A stretch of DNA of 46,076 bases, taken from positions 1 to 46,076 of IMG/VR virus record IMGVR_UViG_3300030117_003550; one strand, written 5' to 3'. This stretch comes from a virus. Made by a program: the position numbers and the translations under genes. This document shows positions 8,384 through 19,700 of the stretch, piece after piece (position 1 is the stretch's first letter; every line of letters starts with the position of its first letter). Under the pieces are notes generated by a model. The model was given only the letters and a program-made list of their open reading frames with translations. It was not told the DNA's origin and searched no databases.

Positions 8384-9271
8384 ATGGCTTTTTTTGGATT
8401 TAGTGATAGTGATAGACCCGATGATATTCAACACGATTTTACATATAAATTAGATACAGTTGATTATAATCCCAATGAAGGATTGTTAGGAGCAATTGGA
8501 AATTTAGAAGGAATATCAGATAAACAAGTAGGAATGGGGGATGAGTTTTCACAAGCGTACAGAAATATGCTTGACCCTAATTCTGCTTATTATCAAAGAT
8601 TATTTGGCAATCTTAGAAGAGATGTTGGTAGTTCTTACGCAAGAGCAAATACAAATATGCAACAAGCTATGGCTCAACGAGGTATTGGTAAAGGGGGAAT
8701 GTCTAGTCTTTTAAGTGCAGTAAGTGGCAATCAAATGGGAGAGCAACTTAGGAAAGGATATTCAGGTATTCAAGATGTTGGATTACAAAGAGCGGGTCAA
8801 TTTGGGCAATTAGCTACAGGAGCTTATGGCAGTGCAGGGAATATAAGTAGCAGAGTGGGTGATTTAAGGTCAGGTATAGATGTTAGAGGATTGCAAACAG
8901 ATATGACTAACGCCGCTACTAGAAACGCTTATAGGCAATATTTAAACACCTCTAGATACAATCTAAGAATGGCTAATCAAAGAAGGCAAGATGCTTATGA
9001 TAATCAACAAGCAAATCAAAGAGGTGCTTTTTGGAGAACTGCGGGTACAGTAGTAGGTGGTTTATTAGGTGGCCCCGCAGGAGCAATGGGAGCAAGTGCT
9101 TTAATGGGCGGTTTAACAGCCCCATCAGGAGGTAGTGGTGCATACGCTCCTTCTCAAAGTACTGGTCTTGCAATGAGTAATTTCCCAAGTGAATATGACC
9201 TTTCTGGTGCAGGAGGTTATTCTCAAAATAATTTTGGGCTTAATACTCCAAATTTAAATTTAACATATTAA
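8384..9271 (+). CDS. Internal virion / ejection protein (small)
   Basis: A 295-residue protein with a good SD (taggag). The central part is glutamine- and arginine-rich helices (QRLFGNLRRDVGSSYARANTNMQQAMAQRGIG) and the end carries a glycine/alanine membrane-active segment (about residues 222-248, TVVGGLLGGPAGAMGASALMGG) followed by a Ser/Gly/Asn tail. This arrangement is characteristic of podovirus ejection proteins such as T7 gp14-type proteins, which leave the virion and form a channel across the cell envelope. It stands first of three consecutive ejection-type genes, followed by the coiled-coil protein and the giant protein. Confidence 0.7.
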   Translation: MAFFGFSDSDRPDDIQHDFTYKLDTVDYNPNEGLLGAIGNLEGISDKQVGMGDEFSQAYRNMLDPNSAYYQRLFGNLRRDVGSSYARANTNMQQAMAQRGIGKGGMSSLLSAVSGNQMGEQLRKGYSGIQDVGLQRAGQFGQLATGAYGSAGNISSRVGDLRSGIDVRGLQTDMTNAATRNAYRQYLNTSRYNLRMANQRRQDAYDNQQANQRGAFWRTAGTVVGGLLGGPAGAMGASALMGGLTAPSGGSGAYAPSQSTGLAMSNFPSEYDLSGAGGYSQNNFGLNTPNLNLTY

Positions 9272-9282
9272 GGGGGTAACTA

Positions 9283-10704
9283 ATGGCAAATGCATTAGGT
9301 GTAAAAGTAGGCAATCAAGATAACCAAACATTTACAGGTTGGGATTTTGGTGATGAAGCAAGTAAAACTGCAGATAGCTTAATTGCAATGGTAGATAAAA
9401 AGCAAGATAGAGCAATTAGAGCAAAAGAAAAAGCAGAAGATAGGATATTTGCAACCTCTGAGCGTATAGCTGGACAAGAGTTTACTAAGTCACAAACTGA
9501 GTTAACGGGAGACATTGAAAGCAGACAAATAAAAGAAAGATATGAAGAAACTCGCAAAGGTCAATTACTTCAAGGTGAAATTGACATAAATAAAATAAAA
9601 ACAAGAGGCGAGTTAGAAGCATTAAGGCAAAAAGAAAGATTAGAATTTACAGGCGGTGAAAATGCAAAAGATAGAGATCAGAAAGGTGAATTATTTGACA
9701 AAGAATGGATAAATAGAGAAAAGCAATGGAGAGCCAAATTAGAAAGCACAGAAAATTTATTTGAACGTGGTAATGCATTCCAAAAAGAAATAGAACAATT
9801 TAGGCGAGATGGCAATATGGAAGCGTTAAAAGCTAGGCTTGACGCAACTGCATCTGAAAACGCTTTAGATAGAGAAGCTCAACAAATATTACAATCAGAC
9901 AGATTAGATAATTCTGCTAAAATTTCAGAATTAGACAGATTATCTAGAGAAAGAATTAATAATAAAAACATTATTGCTGAAGCAGTGCAACGAGAAAAAG
10001 ACAGATTGTCTAGAGAAGGTATGCAAGAAAAAGACATAGAAGCTGCTTTAACTAGAATGGAAAAAGGATTAGAGTTTGATTTAAAAAGGTACAAAGAGCA
10101 AGGCATTTTGGCTAGAGAACAAGCTAGAATAATGAAACAACAAGAAGCAGATAAAACATATTCTTTTGACCCACAGTTTTTACAAGGATTAAAAAAAGAA
10201 AAAGGCGGTCTTTTTGGTGCGGGGTTTAATGAGACTGACGTATTATCTGCATTTAGAGGCGACCCTGAAGACCCAAATAAACCAAATATGTTTGCTGGGT
10301 TAGCTGCAAACGTGCAACAAGTAATGCAAACCTCAGCTAATAATCCACAAAGACAACAAGTTTTAAATGCGCTTATTGAAGTACAAGACCAATTTCAAGA
10401 CCCAAGGTTTTATGGCGATAAAGATAAATTTACTGGTGAATCAAATGAAGCATTTGCTAATGTACAAGCAGTACAAAATCTTATGATGTTAATGGGTCCT
10501 CAAGGAGCTAAAGCAATAAAACCATTTGACCCCAATGCTCAAAGCGACCCTATATTTGGCCCTGTTGGACCTGCAATACAAGCTGTTGGTACTAAAGCTT
10601 ATGGAGCAACTCAAGATGTAATAAATTCCCTTATACAAAATATGAGTAATTTAGCCCCATCTACTCCTGCAACATCTACGCCATCAAATATGCCTATTAA
10701 TTAA
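9283..10704 (+). CDS. Internal virion protein, long coiled coil
   Basis: A 473-residue protein with SD aaggggg. Residues ~35-290 are almost continuous charged helix (Lys, Arg, Glu, Gln), with repeated E-R-x-L patterns, and the C-terminal third is Pro/Asn/Gln-rich and ends in an Ala/Thr/Ser tail. It sits between a Gly-rich ejection protein and the giant polyvalent protein, which matches the order of middle-sized ejection proteins (T7 gp15-like in position). There is no sequence motif that proves this. Its stop shares bases with the start of the giant gene (TAATG). Confidence 0.65.
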   Translation: MANALGVKVGNQDNQTFTGWDFGDEASKTADSLIAMVDKKQDRAIRAKEKAEDRIFATSERIAGQEFTKSQTELTGDIESRQIKERYEETRKGQLLQGEIDINKIKTRGELEALRQKERLEFTGGENAKDRDQKGELFDKEWINREKQWRAKLESTENLFERGNAFQKEIEQFRRDGNMEALKARLDATASENALDREAQQILQSDRLDNSAKISELDRLSRERINNKNIIAEAVQREKDRLSREGMQEKDIEAALTRMEKGLEFDLKRYKEQGILAREQARIMKQQEADKTYSFDPQFLQGLKKEKGGLFGAGFNETDVLSAFRGDPEDPNKPNMFAGLAANVQQVMQTSANNPQRQQVLNALIEVQDQFQDPRFYGDKDKFTGESNEAFANVQAVQNLMMLMGPQGAKAIKPFDPNAQSDPIFGPVGPAIQAVGTKAYGATQDVINSLIQNMSNLAPSTPATSTPSNMPIN

Positions 10705-13700
10705 TGGAACCAAATCAACTTGCACAATATATAAATGCCTATCGTGTAAGTCCTCATCTTTTTAATGACGATGAAGTAGACGAACTTACTAAATACGCTA
10801 AAGAAGCTGGTATCAACTTTAATAGAAATATGGAAGTTGAAGAAAGCAAACAATCTGGATGGGTAAGCCAATTTATAGGTGGAGTAGCCGAAGGGTTTCT
10901 TGGGCCATTAAACATCTTTGGTGGCTCTACTAAAGACCCTGTAACCTCTGCACAACAAATATCTAGAAGCGTTGGTAGTCTAATTGGTTTTGTCCCTGGC
11001 TTATTAGGTGGGCCTATTAAAGCAGGAGCTAGTGTTGTTGCTAAAGCTGGTAAAGCTGTATTAGCTAGAAAAATAGACGCTGTTGGTGATGCATTAATGG
11101 CTACTAAATCTATTCCTATACGTGCTGCTGATAAAATTCTTGGCAAAGAGGTAGGTGAAGGTGTACTTGCTAACTATGTAGGTAACGCAGGAAGGGTAGT
11201 AGATGCTTTTTTAAAAAGCGATACTGTTATGGGCAATGTTGCACAATCTGCAATGCATCTTGGTACTGCTAGTGCAGTTAGTGAGTTTTGGAAAGGCCCT
11301 GACGCTATGAAAGATAGCTTTATACATGGGGCTATAGCAGGTGGTGCATTTGGCACAATAGGTAATTATAGGCAATTAATAGAAAAAGCAATAGGCGCAC
11401 CTAGTCCAATGGTTAGAAAGTTTGCTGAGAGTAAACTAAGAGAAGGTATTGCAAAAGGAATGGCTGGAAGTGCATTTCAAGGTGGTATCGCTACTATGCA
11501 TGGCGCTGATACTGCAACTCAAATCTATGAATATATGCTTGGTGCTTATTTTGGTTCTGTACATCCATCAGTACATCAAAAAATAGGTAGAGACTATTTT
11601 AATAAATACTCTGCTGATACAAGCAAGAAAAACTACAAAATGATGGAAGACCCTGAGTTTAGCGCTTTACCTAAAGATGCACAAGCAGAGGTAAAAACTA
11701 CATTTGAAAAGCATATTGGAAACAAATTTAATGATATAGCTAGTGACGCTAAAGGCATTGATAGGTTTGATGTTTCAACTGCTGCTCAAGAATTAAGAAA
11801 TCAATTTGCTGAAGAACGATACGACATATATAGCACACGTGGCAAAAAATCACGTGAGGATATGACAGAAAAAGACAAGTTTGAAGCACAAAAAGAAATT
11901 GTATCTGCCCATGAAGAAGTAGGCAATATTTTTCAAGAAGGCAGTCGCATTGGTAATGAGATCAATACATATAAAGCAGACAAGTTAGAAGGTGAAACTA
12001 AACGTATATATAAAGGGTTAACTAAAGAGCAAGTAGAACAAATTAAAGAAGGTAATTACAATTCTATTTACAATGAACTTGGAAAACGAAATGAGTTTTT
12101 TAATGATATAGAAAAAATGTTTACAGCAGAGGATTTAATTACTCAAAATAAAAATGCTGAAATACAATCTGAATTAGATACTGATACTACATTAAAAAAG
12201 CTTTTTAGAGATGTTAATACACAAATACAAGCTAAAGAAGGCAACGAATTAACCGATATTGAAGTAGCAGGTAAAGTAGTTAAGGCTAAAGAAACTGTAG
12301 ATAAGAAATTAGCTGAGCAACAAGAACGTCAACAAACAGGCGAAGGTTTAGAAAAAACACAAAGAACACCTAGTGGTCGCAAGGCAGGTGATGTTTTTAC
12401 ACTAGAAATGAAAGATGTAAATGTTAGGAGAATAGAAGCAGATTCTAACTTAGAGCCAGGTAAGCAAATAATTGGTAGAGTACTTAAAAATGGAGACGTT
12501 GTAATTTATGAAGGGACTAAAAAACTTAATTCTAAAGAACGCAATGAACTTATTAAAAAAGAAATATCAAAAGCTGAAAAACAATGGATTCAGACAGAAA
12601 AATTATTAATAGAAGCAGGTTTTAGTAAAGAACAAATAAGTAAAGAAAAAAATAAAATACCAGAACTACGCTCTGATTATTTAAAAAATAGAACTAAAGA
12701 ATTAAAAGACTTAGAAACTGGAAAAAATACTAAAGTAGAAAAAACTACAGACCCAGTTAAACAAGAATTTGACAGATATGCATTATTTAAAAACGAGGTA
12801 TATAAAGAATTAGGTGTTAAGCCAACAGATAACATAGATAGAGCATTAGTGCAAAGTTATGAGCGTTTTAGGCAAAACAAAAAACAATACCATAGTTCAT
12901 TTAATCTAGATAGCAATAAATTAAATAAAATAGAAGAGTACTCTAATGGAGTACGTAAGATTTTATCTCATCCCATACTTCCCCACGAAAAAATATATAA
13001 GCATGGTAAAACTTATGTAATAGATGAGATTATAGAAGGTAATAAGTCATATGATCCATTAGCTAAAGTTATGCGCTTTAATGAAAAAAATGAATTATCG
13101 TATGACTTTTTACTTACACCAGAAAAAATGGCTGACCTTATGGTGCAAGTTGGTAAAACCAATAAAAGTCAATACATATGGACTCCTGAAAAAGACAAGG
13201 GTAAGTTAATAGTAAGGACTTATCACCCCGATACTAAAAAAGCAAAGTTAAATGATATATTAAAAACGCCAAAAGAGCGTGAGCATTTTAAGTTTGACCA
13301 ACAGGAGTTTTTAAAACTTACTGGCGTTGATAAAATGAGTAAAAAAACTCAAGACAATTGGAAAGAATTACACGAAGACATTTTTAAAAGCAACTATTTG
13401 TATGACCCTAAAGGTCAATTTAAAAGTGCATTAGACCTAGTTAAACGTAGTAGTTTGCTTTCTAGTAAAGACTATGAATTAAATCCTAATAAGTTTAAAG
13501 ACTTTACTAAAGACAATAAATTAGATGTAATCTTTGTTGATGATGTGGCAAGTGCAAAAGACCCAAATAATCCAATAAAACAAGAAACATTTAATGTTGA
13601 ACGTATTAAAGATGGCAAAAGAGTTATTGAAAAAAGAATGCATGAAAGTGACGTAGATGGCTATATTGTTCTTCATACAGACCTATTTAACAAAATAGTA

Positions 13701-16700
13701 AAAGAGGTCGGTTTAGACCCCACTACAAGCCATATAAAGCCTACTATAGCCACAGAAATAGATGGTAAGTTGTTTTTACTTAAAGGGGGAATACATCCTA
13801 GTCAAAAAGGCTATGATGCAGTACTGCCAACAAAGGGTAGTATGATAGTAATGACATCTGCTGCTAAAGTAAATCCTGGCAAAACTTATACTGCATATCC
13901 AAATGAAAAAAATGAATACAAGTTTTACAAAGATGGTAAAGAAGTAGTACCTGAAACAACAAAAATTAATTTTGAAGATTTACGAATTAATTTTGGAGTA
14001 TATGGAGACAAACACGCTTTAGACCCTGTATCAATTAAAAGACAAATGCATAGTACTCTTGCTGGGTTAAACATTAGTGCAAAAGGTCATAATGCATTAA
14101 TGGAATTATTTAGAGATTCATATTTAGGCATAGAAAAACAAAACAACTATGTCCAGCAAATGTTAGAAAATCCCAATATGAAAGTTCCTAAAGATTTTAA
14201 TATAAGCAAAATAGGGCATAAACAAATTGCAGATATTTTAAATAGTAATTCTAAAAGTCCTGTTGTTAAAGAATTAGTTGATGACATTTTTAAAATAAAT
14301 AAAGAACGCAAACGCAGTGATGATACGCATATTGATGATATTGATTTAATGGAATCAAAAACGTATTCAGACAGAATAGTAAAAGAATTTAAAGATACGA
14401 ATTATAATCATCTTGCAGTTAGGTTTTTAGAAGACCAATCTGGAAGTTTTAATGATGCAGTAGTTCGCTATACTACAGATAAATATTTAAATCCTACATA
14501 CGATTTTAGTGCATCTTCTTGGGTAGCTGGTAATCACGCTTTATTTAAAAATAGACTACCGAATAAAGAAATTAGAGAAGATCACTTTATGCTTGGTCAT
14601 AGCATGAAAGATATGAAACATAAAGAATTTGGCACACTTGAAAGAGCTTGGAATGCTTTTAAAATAATTAAAAAAGGTGGTTTTAAAACAGCAAAAGGTA
14701 GTATTTATGTTTTAGAAAAAGGAAATAAAACAACTAGAACTAAAGAAAAAAGACTTGAACATAAAGATTTTGGACTAAAAGAAACATCTCTTGCTACTGT
14801 GTATTTAACAAAAAATCAAGCGATGAAATTAGCAGGTAAATTTGGTGTGCTTAATGCTAGTGGTAAAAAATCATTGTCTTTATCAAAAGATGGTATTTCA
14901 ATAAATGGAAAACTTTATGGTGGAGCTGTTAAACCTAAAAAAGGTTTAATGCCTCTTGAGATATGGCAAAAAGATGGGCAATTGTCAAAATATCATTTGG
15001 GAAATAAAATCACTGAATTTTTAGAAAGTGCTAATAAAAAAGAAATACAAAAATTTAAAGATGAACATTTACGTATTGCAGTTATGCGCGTACCTAGTCC
15101 TGATATTAGTGGTACTAGGGTATTGTATTTTGATGGTTTTACAGGAAAGAAAAATGGTGCATATGATTATGGTACTTATCTTAGACAAAAAGACCATTTT
15201 TATATTGATGGTGCTGATGTAGATGGCGATAAGGTATTTCTTTATCAAGGTATGCCTAAGGAATATTTAAAAGAAGTTTATAAGAAAAGAAATAATTTAG
15301 AACGCAATGGCGCTTCAATAGAGAATAAGGCTAATAAAAATGATATTATATATGATAAAAGCTCACCTAACGAATTAACATATATCAATAGTAGCATATC
15401 TCAATATATGCCCAATGCTTTATTGCGAACTGGTATGTCAGCTAAAGCTGGTAAAGATGGTATGGGGCAAATAGTGTCAGCTAAAGAGTATTTAAATATT
15501 ATTTTATCTGATGTTATAAATAAACAAGCGACTAAAAAAATGAAGGGTAAAGATCGTTTTAAATTGTATGATAGAAACAATAAACCATACGCTGAAATGG
15601 AATTTGGTTCTATTACAAAAGAAGGGTTAGATAGACCTGGAGGATATAAAGAACATTCTTTAGAAACATCTTCAAGAACTGCAGATTCTAGCGGTTATTA
15701 TAAACTTATAGATGCAATACAAATGAGAGATGTATTAACGCAAAGAGGTATGCCTAATGCTAAAGTTTATGTCTACAATAAAAAAGGTAAAATAAGTAAA
15801 GATCAATTTGGTGCTGAATTACATAGAAAACCTATTTTTGGTGATTTAAAGAATTTACCTGAATATGCAGATATTTTTGATGTAAAACGAAATTTATATA
15901 GAAGAAAAGATGATATGGGGAGAAGACCATCTTTAGAAGATGTACAAAATAATTTAAGTAGATTTAATGAAACTGGATTGGATTTTCAATCTAGCCTTAT
16001 TGAACTTTCAAAAGCTTATGGTAGACCAGAAAATTTTATAGAGCCAAGTCCATTAAGAGTTTCTAATATGGATTTTAAAAAATACAATCGCTTTTTACGT
16101 GAGTTTCAAGGTGGATTTCAAGACCCAAGTTTGTTAAAAATGATTCGTAGAATGAATATGACGATTGTTCCTGACCTTGGTAAAAGAAGGACAAAGAAAA
16201 GAGGTAAAAAAAGAGCAGTAAAAGAAACTACCTACAAAACAAATGATTTAATGGATGCAACTAGCGTATTGATTCAAAACAAAGCTGGTGAACGATTATA
16301 TAACGATATGCTTAAACGAGGTTTATCAGAAGAAAATTTTATTGAGTTTGCAGATAGAATTGCAATAGAAGCAATTAGTTCTAAAGATGATTATGCAAAA
16401 ATACATTCTATAGACCCATCTTTACGCAAAAATAAAAATGTACACACTACTGCACAAGCAGAAGAGCAAATACGTAATAGACGAAATGACATTATTGAAA
16501 CCGCAGAAGAACTAGGAATCAATCCTATTAATGCATCTAGATATTTTGATATGTATATGCTTGGCAGTTTATATCCTCAAACAAAAAGCATTAAAGAATT
16601 AAGAACTGTTTATGAAAACAAATTAGAGCAAGTAAAATCTTTACCAGATTCAAAAAGAAAAAGATATGAACTTGCTCGTCTTCAAGAACAATTAGATAAT

Positions 16701-19700
16701 TTTGAAGGTTTTTATAATAAAACAAGTAGGCATAATTATCCTTATTTAACTAACGAAATACCAAACTCTAGTAAACAGCTTTTTATGAATACATTCAGTC
16801 AAATATTTGATATAGCAGTTGTTCCTAAAATAAAAGCTGAAGTTAAAAAAGCTAGTGTTGACCCTGTAATGGAAAACGTTAATAAAAAAGGTCCAGAAAC
16901 ACCTCAACAAAAAGACCAAGGTATTAAAGAAAAATTTGAAGAATTAGTTCCATTTAGAAATCTTTTTGATTTAAAAGTATCTGATAAAAGCACGAAAGCA
17001 CCAACTGATGCTAAAGCTGATGCTAAACGCATTGTAGAAGCTTTTAAAAAATTACCAGAACATTCATTAGATAGAATTAATGATATGTTTGTTGAAATGA
17101 TAGAAGCTAGAGATAGAGTAGGGTATGGCATTGAAGAAGCTACTTATACAGATTTAAAACATTTTGCAAATACTCTTGAATATATTACATCTGTAAAACC
17201 AAAAGGAAATAGACCAAATTGGTTAGATAAATATAGATTTCCTCAACGAGTTGCAGAAAGACAATTTGCACATGATTTTAGTATTCCAGTAGTTAGAGAA
17301 GTCAATTTTAGAGATGCCAAAGGCAATCTTGGTAGAACAAGTATTAAAGTGCCATTGGGTACAATGCAACATTTACAAGATAGTTTTGGCAGTATCTATA
17401 ATTTGCAAAACATAGTAACCAATATTGCACAAGAAGATCGTGATGCATTTTTTACGTGGCGTAAAGATATATTAGACTTACCTAATGGTGTTAGTGAAGC
17501 AAATAAACTTCATCAAGCAGCAATGACCAGATGGCTTAGAAACGAAGGTAGGAATGAATTAGAAACTGATTTTAATTGGAAAGAATGGAAAAAAAACGAA
17601 AAGTTATATAATTCATTAAAAGATAATACATATAAAATAGTCGAAAAAGGTCAGCAAAAAGAAGTTACTGGTGAGCAGTTAATGCGCACTATTGCAGAGC
17701 AGAATGATGCGTTTTTAAGTCAGGTTTATAATACAATTGCTAAATCAAATATAGATTTTAGTTTAATAGATGTTTATTCATTGACGGGAGAAAAAGCACA
17801 AAAACCTGATTACAAAGCATTTAATAAGCAAAATACATATTTAAAGTATAATGAAAAAACTGGCAGAGCCAATCTTGAATACTTAGAAAACAAATATTTA
17901 AAACCTTTAGCAGAAAATGGTAAGTATATATTAGAAGAGTTAGGTAAAAATGGATTTAGTGCAGAATTGTTAGGACGCATACGATACGAACAACAATTAG
18001 AACAATTTGTTAAAGATATACCTTTAAGCAAACAAAAAGCATATAGAGAACGATATAGACAAAGGTATAAACCCTCAGATTCAATACAATACGAAGGTTA
18101 TTTAGATAACGCTACTTATTTTAAAGGCGTTGGTAAAGTAGAAGGGCGTTATTTTCCAAGAATGTTTCATGGAGATACAAAAGCAAGTTTAATTGAAATG
18201 CAAAACTTTATGGAAAATAAGCGTATTGAATTAAGAAAAAATCTTGAAAAAAAATATATTTATGACCCAACGCTTACAGATAAGCAAAGAGAATTTGTTG
18301 CTGAAATGAAAATAGATGAACGTTTTGCATTTAAAAAGAATGATTTAAAACGAATAGAAAACGCCACTACTCAAGAAGCACAAGATGCAATAACTAGAAA
18401 AATTATAAATGAAAAGATTGCAGAACTTGAAACAATGTTTGAAGCGCAATTAGGTAAATCTCTTACATTAGATAATGGTAGTGGTCAAGAAGGTGCAAAT
18501 TATCTGTGGTCAAAATATCAAAATAAAGAAGAAGCAGTACGAGATGGTCATTTTAGTAAGCCTAGCAGTGGTCAATCTAGAGGTGAAGAACCTATGCCAG
18601 GAGCTAGTTATGAATTTAAAGTTATAGAAGCATATCAAGAACAATGGATTAATTCATTCTTTAAGAACGCTACTACATTAATTAGTAAACGAGCAATAGA
18701 TAGATATGTTGAATTAAACCCTCTTGGTGATAAAGAAATAACTGAAGATTGGGCAAACCTTATGCGTGACTATACTACAGATGTACTTGGTCAGCCTACT
18801 TTATACAATCCTAAAACATTTGGTCTTAAAAAAGCAGAAATTGCAAAATACGAAGCAATTATTAAAGCATACGATAGAGAAAGAAAAGGTAAAAAACTTA
18901 AATTTAAAACAGTAGAAAAAATATTTGAAGACCAAGCTGAATCTATGGCTCAAAGAATGGCTCAAGGTAGAGAATATACAATTTCTGATGCTATGAAAGA
19001 AAAAGCTGAATCTGAGTTAGCAAAAAACAAAAAATTTCAAACATGGGATAAGCGTTTATTTTATTATGTAACAGATGAAGCTGGAGTGAATGCTTTAGAT
19101 AAAATAAGTACAAAGTTATGGGGTAGAAAAGACAAACCTAAGTTACCTTTTTATGGGGAACTTCCACAAAGTCCAGAAGCTAGAAGACAAACATTGTCAA
19201 GAATATTACATCAAATAGGCGCAGCAGAAGCTAAATGGCAGTTAATTACATTATTATCTCATCCTAAAACAGCAGTAGCGAACCTTTTTGGAGGTAGCCA
19301 TAATACAATAGCAAGTGCAGGGTTATACAATTTTACAACTGCAACATTTAATAAAAAGAAATTATTAGCTACTATATTTAAAGGAACAAAGCTTAACGAT
19401 GGTACAGAAATAACTACGAAAGATCACTTACGTAGATTTGCAGAAGAAAATGGAGCGCATGAAACGTTTTATGTAACAGAAGCATCACTTGAACGAAAGT
19501 TTGCAGGAAAAGAAGCAAAAGAATTTTTACGTGAAGTTCAAGAGACTCTTAAAACAAGCCCTAATATGAGTGAAGCTGATGTACTTTCAATTGCTAAGAA
19601 ATATAAAATAACTACTGCAGTTGCAAATGCCGCAGCTATCCCAATGCGTTTTTCTGAGAAAAAATTAAGAACAGATAGTTTCTTTGCACATTATTTAAAT